Assembly (NCBI RefSeq): GCF_019880545.1
Contig: NZ_JAINVW010000002.1
Span: forward strand, 186,001-250,000
Direction: 5' to 3'
From: Flagellimonas meishanensis
GTDB taxonomy: Bacteria > Bacteroidota > Bacteroidia > Flavobacteriales > Flavobacteriaceae
Length of the DNA stretch: 64,000 bases
Shown here piece by piece: positions 42,140 to 51,364 of this stretch; position 1 is the first letter of the stretch, and each line of letters begins with the position of its first letter. Position numbers and translations under genes: made by a program. The notes beneath the pieces were generated by a model. The model was not told where the DNA came from, did no database searches, and saw nothing but the letters and a program-made list of their open reading frames with translations.

Positions 42140-43275
42140 TGCTTCCGTTTTAGTTCATATTCGTAAAGTTCCCTTCCCAGCTGAGCCAAAAAGGGGATGC
42201 CCACTTCATCATATTCGTAGGCATCATCGTTAAAAACCCCATCACTATTGACCAAAATAGTGGCGGTAATCATGAAATCCACATCGTTCTTTGTGTCCTT
42301 GATATAGGCGCAGTCCGTTAAGGTTCCGTAGGCATAGCCTACCTTATTATAGATTTTAATATGGTCCGGCATGGGGTCTGTGCTATCCCCAAACAGGAAA
42401 AACTTTACATAGCTATCATAAAACTCCTCCGTATCATAGCCTAAGTCTTTTGGAAGGGTGTACATAGTTTTCAATAGAAAATCACGTTGCACATCATTTA
42501 TGGCAAATCGTTGGTCTTCCGGAAAGGCTTCGGGAAAAATAATACGCTTGAGCAAAGCATGCTGAGCCGTAATCGGGTAGTAATTTTTTAGGGAGAAATC
42601 GAAAGGTTCCTCATGTAGGGAATCATCGGCATAAAAGCCCCTTCCTTTTTTCACTTTTTTGATTTTCAGCGGAGTGAATGGCGTATTGATAATGGGACTG
42701 CTCATGGCCGTAGTGGAATCGTTCAGATAAACCACAAGCGGCTTGGTGGTCACATTGTCCGCGTCGGGAACGGACAATCTGTGCACGATGCGAACCGGTT
42801 CAACACCCCTGCTATGGATCCTTTTGTTCAGATCATCCTGGCCCAAAAACTCCACTAATCTATTGTTTGCGGCATTGTCAGAAACTGCAAAAATCTCAGA
42901 AATGGCCTTGGCAAAGGTGGTTTCCACGGTATCACCTTCAATATAAAAGCGGGTATTAATGTCCAGGGAATCAATTTCATTGAGTTTTTCAAGCGTGGCT
43001 ACGGCAATTGGAAATTTGACAGTGCTCGCCGGATAAAAATAATGGGAGGGATCTACTTGAAAATCAAAATCGGTAAAAAGAATACTGTCATTCCTGCGAT
43101 CTATTTGGGTATAGCGTATTTGGACCTCATGTGCCTTTAAATTATCCATGACCCTTTGTATCAAGGGATTGTCAGCACTAAGTGCGGTTTGCAGGGGATT
43201 TGGATCAGAATCCTGTGCGCAGGATACTGTTAAAAGCATCATGACAGGCAGGATAAACTTGATTTTCATGTCCAT
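42136..43275 (-). CDS. Serine hydrolase lipoprotein, class A beta-lactamase-like
   Basis: 379 residues. Lipobox LTVSCAQ (Cys19). Penicillin-binding fold motifs: YPASTVKFPIA (SxxK), AVSDNAANNRLVEF (SDN), and NKVGYAYGTLTDCAYI (KxG). It is longer than a true class A beta-lactamase and lacks an obvious Glu166-type omega loop, so a peptidase/esterase or cell-wall role is more likely than antibiotic resistance. The start at 43275 is supported because the same junction sequence precedes the next upstream gene's start. Confidence 0.87.
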   Translation of the reverse strand: MDMKIKFILPVMMLLTVSCAQDSDPNPLQTALSADNPLIQRVMDNLKAHEVQIRYTQIDRRNDSILFTDFDFQVDPSHYFYPASTVKFPIAVATLEKLNEIDSLDINTRFYIEGDTVETTFAKAISEIFAVSDNAANNRLVEFLGQDDLNKRIHSRGVEPVRIVHRLSVPDADNVTTKPLVVYLNDSTTAMSSPIINTPFTPLKIKKVKKGRGFYADDSLHEEPFDFSLKNYYPITAQHALLKRIIFPEAFPEDQRFAINDVQRDFLLKTMYTLPKDLGYDTEEFYDSYVKFFLFGDSTDPMPDHIKIYNKVGYAYGTLTDCAYIKDTKNDVDFMITATILVNSDGVFNDDAYEYDEVGIPFLAQLGRELYEYELKRKQ

Positions 43276-43285
43276 TGTGTTAGGT
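43271..43285 (-). repeat. Repeated intercistronic junction, copy 1
   Basis: On the minus strand ACCTAACACAATGGA contains the stop codon of the 84-residue gene (TAA) and the start codon of the serine hydrolase. The identical 15 bases occur at 43530-43544 at the next junction upstream. Confidence 0.6.
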
Positions 43286-43534
43286 TCCTGAAAGGAATTC
43301 GCCTCTATGGGGTTTCAAAATATCCCGGACTTCCTTCATTTCAAATTCGGCCACGACCAAAAAGGCTATGCTATGCATTTCGGTAATGTGCTGTACGCCA
43401 GTATCATCAAACTTTAGTTCTTCTATCTGCGCAAATTCTTCCAAATGCTTTTGGTAGTGTATGGCCATTTGGGATGCTGCGGCGCCCCGAAAATCCCATA
43501 TCATTTTTACCTTTCGTTCCAAGATTTTTTCCAT
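43280..43534 (-). CDS. Hypothetical 84-residue protein
   Basis: MEKILERKVKMIWDFRGAAAS ... HYQKHLEEFAQIEELKFDDTGVQHITEMHSIAFLVVAEFEMKEVRDILKPHRGEF. Alternating strand/helix pattern, no signal peptide, not recognised by me. It sits four bases after an SRPBCC gene and four bases before the serine hydrolase, so it belongs to the operon. The His-rich middle (TGVQHITEMHS) could bind metal, but that is speculation. Confidence 0.78.
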   Translation of the reverse strand: MEKILERKVKMIWDFRGAAASQMAIHYQKHLEEFAQIEELKFDDTGVQHITEMHSIAFLVVAEFEMKEVRDILKPHRGEFLSGT

Positions 43535-43544
43535 TGTGTTAGGT
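43530..43544 (-). repeat. Repeated intercistronic junction, copy 2
   Basis: ACCTAACACAATGGA again joins a stop (TAA of the SRPBCC gene) to a start (ATG of the 84-residue gene), 259 bases from copy 1. Confidence 0.6.
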
Positions 43545-43991
43545 GTCTAAAACGGAAGTTCCATTTTCCGCAAATGCCTTGAAATCTTCCAAGTATTTCA
43601 TGGTCTGTTTTTTAAAGGCTCCTGGCATCAAAACTCCTATAAGTTTCATCATAAAACCTGAAAACTGAAAAATATTGTCGGATTTCCACAAGGTTTTGCC
43701 ATCCACTTCCTCAAAATAGTTTTTCTGGATGTTTTGGACACCCTTTGTGTCGTAGGAGGAGAACAGTTCATCGGGAAGGTTACGTTTAATGATGGTTTCC
43801 ACCATATCTATGTTACGGTTGCCCATGGTGTAGCTGAGACTCATTTGCGCCCCCTCCTGCCCAGGATTTCCAGAAATATGTTCATATTTAAGCAATCCCC
43901 GTTGCCAATGTTTCATGTTGTCCGGGTTGTCCAATTTTTTGATGAACTCATCTCGGGGAAGATCAACAAGTATTTCGGCGGTGTATTGCAT
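43539..43991 (-). CDS. SRPBCC family protein
   Basis: 150 residues of the START/polyketide-cyclase-like fold: MQYTAEILVDLPRDEFIKKLDNPDNMKHWQRGLL, then the strand-rich core and the C-terminal helix (FKKQTMKYLEDFKAFAEN). Cytosolic lipid- or small-molecule-binding protein of unknown ligand. First gene of the operon 43991-40726, which contains a second SRPBCC protein. Confidence 0.87.
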   Translation of the reverse strand: MQYTAEILVDLPRDEFIKKLDNPDNMKHWQRGLLKYEHISGNPGQEGAQMSLSYTMGNRNIDMVETIIKRNLPDELFSSYDTKGVQNIQKNYFEEVDGKTLWKSDNIFQFSGFMMKLIGVLMPGAFKKQTMKYLEDFKAFAENGTSVLDT

Positions 43992-44104
43992 TTGGTCGGG
44001 TTTTCCACTAATGTAGCAAATTATCTTTTTGTCCGGCTACTAAAAATCTGTTAATGAGGGGGCCGCCTTGTTGTATGGCTTTAAGTAATTGTTATTTTTG
44101 CGAA

Positions 44105-44986
44105 ATGTTTTCGCTCCAAAAAAATAACCTATACCTGCTTTGTGCCATTGTGATTTCCACGTTTGTCTCGTGTAATTCCCTTTTTAGGGAAACCCCGGAA
44201 AAAGAACCTTTGGCCCGTGTTGGGGATGCTTACCTGTACAAAGAGGATGTGGTTTCACTGATAGGCGAGGATATGTTGCCCCAGGACAGCAGCCTTTTTG
44301 TGACCAATTACATTAACAAATGGGCTTCAAAGCAACTGCTGCTGTCCAAATCAAAAATTAATCTCCCAGAGGAAAAGTTGGCCGAGTTCGATCGCCTGGT
44401 GTCAGACTACCGAATGGATCTGTATACCAGGGCCTATATTGAAGCTTTGGTGCTTCAATCCAAGGATACGGCCGTTACCCAAGAGGAGCTTAGGGGGTAT
44501 TACGAAAAGGAAAAGGAGAACTTCAAGCTCAGTGAAAAATTGGTGCAGTTGAGGTTCGTGGGGTTGCCTTCACAGTTTTTGGATAAAGACGCTGTGGTGG
44601 CCAAGTTGAAAAATTGGAAAGAAGAAGACAAAGAATATTTGGATTCCATTGCCGTCCAGTTCAAAAAGATACACTTTAACGATTCCATTTGGGTGGGCTC
44701 TTCCCGAGTAGTGCAGGAAATACCCCCACTGACCCCGATGAATGAGCAGCAGTACTTAAAAAAATCACAATTTTTTGAATTGCAGGATTCCTTAGAGGTA
44801 TATTTGGGCAAGGTCACAGATGTGCTGGAAATCAACGATACTGCACCGTTTGAATATGTAATTCCCGATATAAAGCAGCTCATCCTGAACAAAAGAAGAT
44901 TGGACTACGCACGAAGATTGGAAACAGATATTATTGATGAAGCCATTAAAAAGAATGAATTTGAGGTTTATGGAAAAAATGAATAG
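44105..44986 (+). CDS. Lipoprotein of the peptidyl-prolyl isomerase/SurA-like family
   Basis: 293 residues from the ATG at 44105, which begins the lipoprotein signal (CAIVISTFVSCNSLF, Cys23). The body is helical like the SurA N-domain (VGDAYLYKEDVVSLIGEDML, NKWASKQLLLSKSKINLPEEKL), followed by a degenerate parvulin-like part (FKLSEKLVQLRFVGLP ... YVIPDIKQLILNKRRLDYA). Classical rotamase residues are not clear. Likely a periplasmic/outer-membrane chaperone that cooperates with the next gene, which overlaps its end. Confidence 0.84.
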   Translation: MFSLQKNNLYLLCAIVISTFVSCNSLFRETPEKEPLARVGDAYLYKEDVVSLIGEDMLPQDSSLFVTNYINKWASKQLLLSKSKINLPEEKLAEFDRLVSDYRMDLYTRAYIEALVLQSKDTAVTQEELRGYYEKEKENFKLSEKLVQLRFVGLPSQFLDKDAVVAKLKNWKEEDKEYLDSIAVQFKKIHFNDSIWVGSSRVVQEIPPLTPMNEQQYLKKSQFFELQDSLEVYLGKVTDVLEINDTAPFEYVIPDIKQLILNKRRLDYARRLETDIIDEAIKKNEFEVYGKNE

Positions 44987-46376
44987 AAAGATACTTGCCT
45001 TGGCCCTGATTGCGACTATCGGTACGCTCAGCGCCCAGGAGGATATAGCGGAAGCGTCACCGGTAAAGGACTCTACCCGGGCAACGACAAGGATAAAGTT
45101 GGATGGGATTGCCGCTGTGGTGGGTGACTATGTGATTCTCGAATCGGACATTGACAAAACCCTTATCGATCTTAGAAGCCAAGGTGCCTCTACCGAAGAT
45201 ATAACCCGTTGCGGCCTTTTGGGCAAGTTGATGGAAGACCGTCTATATGCCCATCAAGCAGTGCAGGACAGTCTTTTGGTTTCCGATGATCAGGTGAACG
45301 CACAGAGCGATCGACAGATACAACAGCTTTCCCAGCAAATAGGTAGCATAGAGAAGATGCTCAAATATTATAAGAAACCGGATATTGAAAGCTTCAGACA
45401 AGAACTCTTCGAAATCAACAAACTGCGGATGCTATCCGAGAAAATGCAGAGCAAGATCGTGGAGGAAATTGAAGTGACTCCCGAAGAGGTTCGACAGTTT
45501 TTCAGCAAAATACCAGAAGATGAAAGACCAGTTTTTGGTTCAGAACTCGAAATTGCACAGATTGTAAAACAGCCCACAGCCCCGGAAGAAGAGAAACAGA
45601 AGGCCATAGATAGGCTGAAACAGATAAAACAAGATGTTGAGGAAAACGATGCCAGTTTCAACGTTAAGGCCATATTGTATTCACAGGACCCAGGATCAAA
45701 ATCCAAGGGCGGTTTTTATAGCATGACTCGGGAGACACCCTTTGTAAAAGAGTTCAAGGATGTTGCTTTTAGTCTTCAAGAAGGAGAGATTTCAGAACCT
45801 TTCGAGACCGATTTTGGATACCATATCATTTATATTGAAAAGATTCGTGGTCAGGAAGTGGACTTGAGACACATTCTTCTTATTCCAGAAATTCCACAGA
45901 GTGCCATTGATGCTGCAGTGAAAGAACTGGACAGCATTCGAGGGCAGGTTTTGGATGGCAAATACACGTTTGCCGAGGCCGCTTTGAATTTCTCGGACGA
46001 AAAAGAGACCAAATTCGACGGAGGTCTTCTTCGGAACCCCATCAATTTTGATTCCCGCTTTGAGCTGACCAAGATGGACCCTACCCTCTACAATCAAGTG
46101 CGCAACCTCAAGGATGGTGAGATTTCCGGACCTATCCGGGAAGATGACCCAAGGGGAGGGGCGCCCAAGTTCAAAATCATGAAAATCTCCAACAGATTTG
46201 ATGAGCACAAGGCGGATTTTGCAAAAGACTACCTAAAAATCCAAGAATTGGCGCTTCGTGAAAAACAGTTCAAGGCCATAAAGGAGTGGATGGACGATCA
46301 TATAGACGATACCTATATCCATGTGAACACAGATAACAGGTATTGCAATTTTGCAAATGACTGGGTAAAGGAATAG
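44970..46376 (+). CDS. SurA-like periplasmic peptidyl-prolyl isomerase
   Basis: 468 residues starting at the ATG 44970 (or 44979, MNRKILALALIATIGTLSAQ, three codons later); both keep the signal peptide. SurA-N-like helical region (GIAAVVGDYVILESDIDKTLIDL), then two parvulin domains: about 175-275 (FGSELEIAQIVKQPTAPEEE ... KGGFYSMTRETPFVKEFKDVAFSLQEGEISEPFETDFGYHIIYIE) and about 280-385 (VDLRHILLIPEIPQSAIDAA ... FDGGLLRNP). Folds outer-membrane proteins in the periplasm. It overlaps the upstream lipoprotein gene by 17 bases and is followed after 4 bases by the MoxR gene. Confidence 0.9.
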   Translation: MEKMNRKILALALIATIGTLSAQEDIAEASPVKDSTRATTRIKLDGIAAVVGDYVILESDIDKTLIDLRSQGASTEDITRCGLLGKLMEDRLYAHQAVQDSLLVSDDQVNAQSDRQIQQLSQQIGSIEKMLKYYKKPDIESFRQELFEINKLRMLSEKMQSKIVEEIEVTPEEVRQFFSKIPEDERPVFGSELEIAQIVKQPTAPEEEKQKAIDRLKQIKQDVEENDASFNVKAILYSQDPGSKSKGGFYSMTRETPFVKEFKDVAFSLQEGEISEPFETDFGYHIIYIEKIRGQEVDLRHILLIPEIPQSAIDAAVKELDSIRGQVLDGKYTFAEAALNFSDEKETKFDGGLLRNPINFDSRFELTKMDPTLYNQVRNLKDGEISGPIREDDPRGGAPKFKIMKISNRFDEHKADFAKDYLKIQELALREKQFKAIKEWMDDHIDDTYIHVNTDNRYCNFANDWVKE

Positions 46377-46380
46377 ATGC

Positions 46381-47334
46381 ATGTCAGACGTAGCAGCAGT
46401 AGAAAACCTTGTAAGTAAACACCAGACCCTAAAAAAGGAGATTGCCAAGGTAATTGTAGGCCAAAACAAGGTAATCGAACAAATTTTGCTTTCCATTTAC
46501 ACCGGGGGGCACTCACTGTTGATTGGCGTACCGGGGCTTGCAAAGACCTTGATGGTCAATACCATAGCCCATACCCTGGATTTGGACTTTAAAAGAATTC
46601 AGTTTACCCCCGATTTGATGCCCAGTGACATTTTGGGCAGCGAGGTATTGGACCAAAATCGGAACTTCAAGTTCATAAAAGGGCCCATCTTTGCCAACAT
46701 CATTTTGGCCGATGAAATCAACAGAACCCCTCCCAAAACGCAGGCGGCCCTTTTGGAGGCCATGCAGGAGCGGGCAGTGACCATTGCAGGCCAACGCTAT
46801 CAACTTAGCATGCCCTATTTTGTGCTGGCCACCCAAAATCCGATAGAACAGGAAGGAACCTATCCCTTGCCCGAAGCACAATTGGATCGTTTCATGTTTG
46901 CCATCGAACTCAAATATCCTTCCATTGAAGAGGAGATACAGGTAGTGGAATCCACAACCACGGATGAAGAGATACAACTACAACCAAAGTTCAATGCGGA
47001 CGAGATCATTGCCATCCAGCATTTGGTTCGAAGAATACCCGTCCCCCACAATGTGGTGGACTATGCCGTCAGATTGGTGAACAGAACACGTCCAGGAACC
47101 GAAGGTTCTTCAGAATTTATCAATACCTATGTGGATTGGGGCGCTGGACCTCGGGCCTCACAAAGTTTGGTTCTTGGTGCCAAGGCCCATGCGGCCATTA
47201 ATGGAAAGTTTTCTCCTGATATTGAAGATGTAAAAGCCGTCGCCCATGGCATATTGCGCCACAGGATCCTTAAAAACTACAAAGCGGAGGCGGAAGGAAT
47301 CTCCACGGACGACATTATCACAAAGCTGTTGTAA
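46381..47334 (+). CDS. MoxR family AAA+ ATPase
   Basis: 317 residues. Walker A GVPGLAKTLMVN, Walker B with ILADEINRTPPKTQAALLEAMQE, sensor ATQNPIEQEGTYPLPEAQLDRF and the C-terminal lid (GAGPRASQSLVLGAKAHA). MoxR ATPases act as chaperones for metal or VWA-domain protein complexes. No VWA gene is next to it here; instead it ends the SurA-like operon. Confidence 0.93.
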   Translation: MSDVAAVENLVSKHQTLKKEIAKVIVGQNKVIEQILLSIYTGGHSLLIGVPGLAKTLMVNTIAHTLDLDFKRIQFTPDLMPSDILGSEVLDQNRNFKFIKGPIFANIILADEINRTPPKTQAALLEAMQERAVTIAGQRYQLSMPYFVLATQNPIEQEGTYPLPEAQLDRFMFAIELKYPSIEEEIQVVESTTTDEEIQLQPKFNADEIIAIQHLVRRIPVPHNVVDYAVRLVNRTRPGTEGSSEFINTYVDWGAGPRASQSLVLGAKAHAAINGKFSPDIEDVKAVAHGILRHRILKNYKAEAEGISTDDIITKLL

Positions 47335-47435
47335 AACGTGAATAGCCCCGACTTTTAAAGCAATTCTAATTCTTTATTTCGTCGGTATTTTACTAAATTT
47401 ACCGAATTACTAAAATCTTAAAATTTAATTGCAGC

Positions 47436-49706
47436 ATGGCGTTTGACATTGATATGATTAAGGGGGTTTACGCTACCATGGGAGAGCGTGTTGAAAGGGC
47501 CCGTGAACTGGTAGGTAGACCTTTGGCCTTGGCCGAAAAAATATTGTATTCGCATCTGTGGGAGGGAACACCGACACAATCATTTACCCGCGGGAAGGAT
47601 TATGTTGATTTTGCCCCAGACAGAGTCGCATGTCAGGACGCCACCGCCCAGATGGCCTTGCTGCAGTTTATGCATGCTGGAAAACCAAAAGTCGCTGTCC
47701 CTACTACTGTACACTGTGACCACCTTATTCAAGCAAAGGTGGGGGCAGAGGCAGATTTGAAAAGGGCCAATGAGAACAGCAATGAAGTTTTTGACTTTTT
47801 GGAATCCGTTTCCAACAAATATGGTATTGGATTTTGGAAACCAGGTGCGGGAATCATCCATCAAGTGGTTCTTGAAAATTATGCTTTTCCCGGAGGAATG
47901 ATGATAGGTACGGATTCGCATACCGTGAATGCCGGTGGTTTGGGCATGGTTGCCATAGGTGTTGGAGGTGCGGACGCCGTTGATGTTATGGCCGGAATGG
48001 CCTGGGAATTGAAGTTTCCAAAATTGATTGGGGTAAAACTGACCGGAAAACTTTCTGGATGGACCGCCCCAAAAGATGTAATCCTCAAAGTTGCTGATAT
48101 CCTGACGGTAAAGGGAGGGACAGGCGCTATAATCGAATATTTCGGAGAAGGTGCCACATCCATGTCCTGCACCGGAAAAGGGACCATTTGCAATATGGGT
48201 GCTGAAGTGGGAGCTACCACCTCTACCTTTGGATATGATGAGTCCATGGACCGATATCTACGTGCAACTGGCAGGGCCGATGTGGCAGATGCCGCTTTGA
48301 AGGTTAAGGAACACCTTACCGCCGATCCTGAGGTATATGCCAATCCAGAGAATTATTTTGATCAAGTTATTGAAATCGACCTGAACACTTTGGAACCTCA
48401 TTTGAACGGTCCTTTTACACCGGATTTGGCCACCCCAATTTCAAAAATGGGCGAAGCCGCAAAAGAAAATGACTGGCCTATCAACGTGGAAGTTGGATTG
48501 ATAGGATCGTGCACCAACTCATCCTATGAGGATATCTCACGTGCCGCTTCACTAGCCAAACAGGTTTCGGACAAGAACTTGAAGACCAAATCAAAATTCA
48601 CCATCACCCCGGGATCGGAACAGGTTCGGTACACTATAGAGCGTGATGGCTTCATCGATACTTTTAACAAAATTGGGGCTACCGTCTTTGCCAACGCCTG
48701 CGGACCATGCATCGGTATGTGGGACCGTTACGGTGACAAAGCGGCCAACGGACCAAGAAATACCATTGTACATTCCTTTAACCGAAATTTTGCCAAACGT
48801 GCGGATGGAAACCCCAATACGCTGGCCTTTGTTGGTTCACCAGAGCTGGTAACCGCCATTGCCATTGCAGGACGTCTGGATTTTAATCCATTGACAGACA
48901 AATTGATCAATGAGGATGGACAAGAAGTGATGTTGGATGAACCAAGGGGGTATGAGCTTCCACCAAAGGGATTCGAGGTTGAGGATGCAGGTTTTATTCC
49001 CCCAAAGGAAGATGGAAGTGATGTAGAGGTTATCGTTTCCAAAGGCTCAGAGCGACTGCAGCTTTTGGATCCGTTTGAACCAATTAAAAATGAAAGTTTA
49101 AAGGGCATGAAATTGCTCATCAAGGCCTTTGGGAAGTGTACCACGGACCATATTTCAATGGCAGGACCTTGGTTGCGCTACAGGGGCCACCTGGACAATA
49201 TCGCCAACAACACACTGATTGGAGCGGTGAACGCTTTCAACAAAAAGACCAATTTTGTAAAAAATCAGTTGACGGGGGAGTACGGCGGGGTGCCCGATAC
49301 CCAGCGCGCATACAAAAAGGCTGGAATAAAGACAATCGTAGTGGGAGACCACAACTACGGTGAAGGTTCTTCCAGGGAACATGCAGCCATGCAGCCAAGA
49401 CATCTGGGCGTTGCTGCGGTTTTGGTAAAATCCTTTGCCCGGATACATGAAACCAATCTGAAAAAACAGGGAATGCTGGCGCTCACCTTTGCCAATGAAA
49501 ACGACTATGATCTGATCCAGGAAGACGATACCATTAATTTTGTCGATATTGATTCGTTCGCCCCGGACAAACCCTTGACCTTGGAATTGGTGCATGCGGA
49601 TGGCAGTAAGGATACCATCAAGGTGAACCATTCATACAACGATGCACAGATCAAATGGTTCAGGGAAGGTTCCGCACTGAACTTGATCAAAAAGGAAAAT
49701 GCATAA
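47436..49706 (+). CDS. acn: Aconitate hydratase (mitochondrial-type)
   Basis: 756 residues. Interconverts citrate and isocitrate in the TCA cycle. [4Fe-4S] ligands are seen in [11 protein letters not shown] and [11 protein letters not shown]. Domain 4 has the swivel motifs [22 protein letters not shown] and [15 protein letters not shown]. Layout and the N-terminal [39 protein letters not shown] fit the aconitase_mito group rather than AcnB. Monocistronic with a terminator behind. An inverted repeat TCGGTA/TACCGA (47382-47387 and 47400-47405) lies 30 bases upstream of the start. Confidence 0.95.
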   Translation: MAFDIDMIKGVYATMGERVERARELVGRPLALAEKILYSHLWEGTPTQSFTRGKDYVDFAPDRVACQDATAQMALLQFMHAGKPKVAVPTTVHCDHLIQAKVGAEADLKRANENSNEVFDFLESVSNKYGIGFWKPGAGIIHQVVLENYAFPGGMMIGTDSHTVNAGGLGMVAIGVGGADAVDVMAGMAWELKFPKLIGVKLTGKLSGWTAPKDVILKVADILTVKGGTGAIIEYFGEGATSMSCTGKGTICNMGAEVGATTSTFGYDESMDRYLRATGRADVADAALKVKEHLTADPEVYANPENYFDQVIEIDLNTLEPHLNGPFTPDLATPISKMGEAAKENDWPINVEVGLIGSCTNSSYEDISRAASLAKQVSDKNLKTKSKFTITPGSEQVRYTIERDGFIDTFNKIGATVFANACGPCIGMWDRYGDKAANGPRNTIVHSFNRNFAKRADGNPNTLAFVGSPELVTAIAIAGRLDFNPLTDKLINEDGQEVMLDEPRGYELPPKGFEVEDAGFIPPKEDGSDVEVIVSKGSERLQLLDPFEPIKNESLKGMKLLIKAFGKCTTDHISMAGPWLRYRGHLDNIANNTLIGAVNAFNKKTNFVKNQLTGEYGGVPDTQRAYKKAGIKTIVVGDHNYGEGSSREHAAMQPRHLGVAAVLVKSFARIHETNLKKQGMLALTFANENDYDLIQEDDTINFVDIDSFAPDKPLTLELVHADGSKDTIKVNHSYNDAQIKWFREGSALNLIKKENA

Positions 49707-49728
49707 TCAGAAACAAAATCAAAGCAAG

Positions 49729-49755
49729 AACTCCTGATTACGATCAGGAGTTTTT
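49729..49755 (+). terminator. Terminator of the aconitase gene
   Basis: AACTCCTGAT (49729-49738) pairs perfectly with ATCAGGAGTT (49743-49752) around TACG and ends in a T run. Confidence 0.85.
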
Positions 49756-49778
49756 GATTTGTCCAAACCCAACATAAA

Positions 49779-50339
49779 ATGAAAATCAGTAAAAAGACGG
49801 TCCTAAACATCCTTTTGATTCTTTTTGTGCTTTCATTTTTTGTGACCCCATTGGGATACTATGGCAAAATAGCCCTGAACCGGTTGTTTTCGTTTTCACC
49901 ATCGATCATTGAAACATCGCAAAGAGACCGGATAATGGATTACGATTGGAAACTAAAGGACGCTGATTGGAATTTCTTCAATTTTGAAAAGTCCAAGGGC
50001 AATGTGGTCTTCATCAATCTTTGGGCATCTTGGCGACTACCCTGTGAAGCCGAATTGGCCAGTATTCAAGAGCTCTATGATCAATACAAGGGCAAGATTG
50101 ACTTTTACATCATCACCAATGAAAATAGACCTCCGGTGGAGGAATTCATGGAAAAACACGAGTTCACCTTTCCAGTGACCTATTTGATCATTGGAGAAAA
50201 AATGCCCATCGACCCTGATAAGGTACCATCCTCGTATCTTATTGATAAACAAGGGAATATTGTTGTCGATAAAGAAGGTATAGCAGATTGGAGCAATGCG
50301 AAGGTCTATGATTTAATTGACGACCTTTTGGCCGAATGA
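49779..50339 (+). CDS. TlpA-like thioredoxin-fold protein lacking the first active-site Cys
   Basis: 186 residues. One N-terminal membrane anchor (VLNILLILFVLSFFVTPLGYYG), then a thioredoxin domain. The active-site loop reads WASWRLPC at residues 82-89, so the first Cys of the usual CxxC is Arg86 and only Cys89 remains. The cis-Pro region (VPSSYLIDKQGNIVV) is intact. A dithiol reductase mechanism is not possible; a monothiol or chaperone-like role is possible. It stands three bases before a paralogous gene that has CPPC at the same positions but carries a frameshift. Confidence 0.88.
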   Translation: MKISKKTVLNILLILFVLSFFVTPLGYYGKIALNRLFSFSPSIIETSQRDRIMDYDWKLKDADWNFFNFEKSKGNVVFINLWASWRLPCEAELASIQELYDQYKGKIDFYIITNENRPPVEEFMEKHEFTFPVTYLIIGEKMPIDPDKVPSSYLIDKQGNIVVDKEGIADWSNAKVYDLIDDLLAE

Positions 50340-50342
50340 CCC

Positions 50343-50904
50343 ATGAAATTATCCAAAGAGCAGATAGGCAATGGCATCTGGATTTTGGTCATAGTCCTCA
50401 TTATTTTCACTCCCATAGGTTTCCACATGAAGGTTTTGGTAAACAAAATTATCGCGGGAAGCGCATCAACGGTACCTTTGGATGAGCAACAATCCTTGAA
50501 AAACTATAACTGGGAGCTTATTGACCTGAAGGGGAATGGGTATAATTTTGAATCAACGAAAGGGAAGGTGGTAGTGTTGAACTTTTGGGCAACCTGGTGT
50601 CCGCCCTGTGTGGCAGAGCTTCCAAGTCTGGATAAATTGTATGCGGATTATGGGGGGTCAGGTGGCATTTATCTTTGTTGCCAACGATAAAACGGACCGG
50701 GTAACTGCTTTTATGGAGAAGAAAGGGTACAATTTGCCAATCTACTTTCAGATGACCAAGGCCCCAAACCAGTTTGAACATTCCAGCATACCCACTACTT
50801 ATATTTTGGGCAAATCGGGTAGAATTGTGGTGGATGAAAGTGGTGCCGCCAATTGGAATTCATCGGCCACACGGATGTTATTGGACAGTCTTTTGCGTGA
50901 ATAG
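50343..50904 (+). pseudogene. TlpA-like thioredoxin gene with a +1 frameshift in a G6 run
   Basis: The first frame gives [20 protein letters not shown] ... [25 protein letters not shown], with Cys86 and Cys89, then runs out of homology and stops after [18 protein letters not shown]. Removing one G from the six-G run at 50652-50657 restores [24 protein letters not shown] ... SIPTTYILGKSGRIVVDESGAANW ... LLDSLLRE, ending at 50904. The restored protein would be 186 residues, like its upstream paralog. It may be a pseudogene, a phase-variable gene or a sequence error in a homopolymer. Confidence 0.85.
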
Positions 50905-50911
50905 GGCTATC

Positions 50912-51364
50912 TCACCTTTTCTTGAAATATTTAAAGGGAACAAGCAACATTCCAAAACATTCACCCTCTTCTTTCCCCAAATGCTTATGATGGATTTTAT
51001 GGGCCCTTCGTATTCCACGGGCATACCAGTTATCCGCATTTCTAAACAGCTTGAACCTTTGGTGAATAAAAATATCATGGACCATGAAATAGGCAATGCC
51101 ATAGGCCAAAATACCAAAACCTAAAGGCCATCCGTACCAAAACCAAGTATAATTTCCCAAAAAGAATAAGGTCATGCTCACCACGGCATAAAAAATGAAG
51201 AACGCATCGTTCCTTTCAAACCATGAATCGTGGTCTTTCCGGTGGTGGTCCCTGTGAAGGCTCCACAAAAAACCGTGCATCACGTATTTATGGGTAAACC
51301 AGGCCATGAATTCCATAAAGCAAAAGGTGGCAAGGAAAATGAGTATCCAAAGTGCTATGATCAT
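50912..51364 (-). CDS. crtZ: Beta-carotene hydroxylase
   Basis: 150 residues, fatty-acid-hydroxylase/sterol-desaturase fold with several membrane helices. The di-iron His motifs are intact: FTHKYVMHGFLWSLHRDHHRKDH, YFMVHDIFIHQRF and RRAHKIHHKH. It adds 3- and 3'-hydroxyls to beta-carotene, giving zeaxanthin, the typical yellow pigment of this group. Its start directly abuts the end of crtB; it is the last gene of the operon and converges on the TlpA-like genes. Confidence 0.94.
   Translation of the reverse strand: MIIALWILIFLATFCFMEFMAWFTHKYVMHGFLWSLHRDHHRKDHDSWFERNDAFFIFYAVVSMTLFFLGNYTWFWYGWPLGFGILAYGIAYFMVHDIFIHQRFKLFRNADNWYARGIRRAHKIHHKHLGKEEGECFGMLLVPFKYFKKR

Noticed and set aside
42136..43275. 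Beta-lactamase resistance gene
   Set aside because: SxxK, SDN and KxG motifs exist, but the protein is too long, lipidated, lacks a clear omega-loop Glu, and lies in an operon of SRPBCC proteins.
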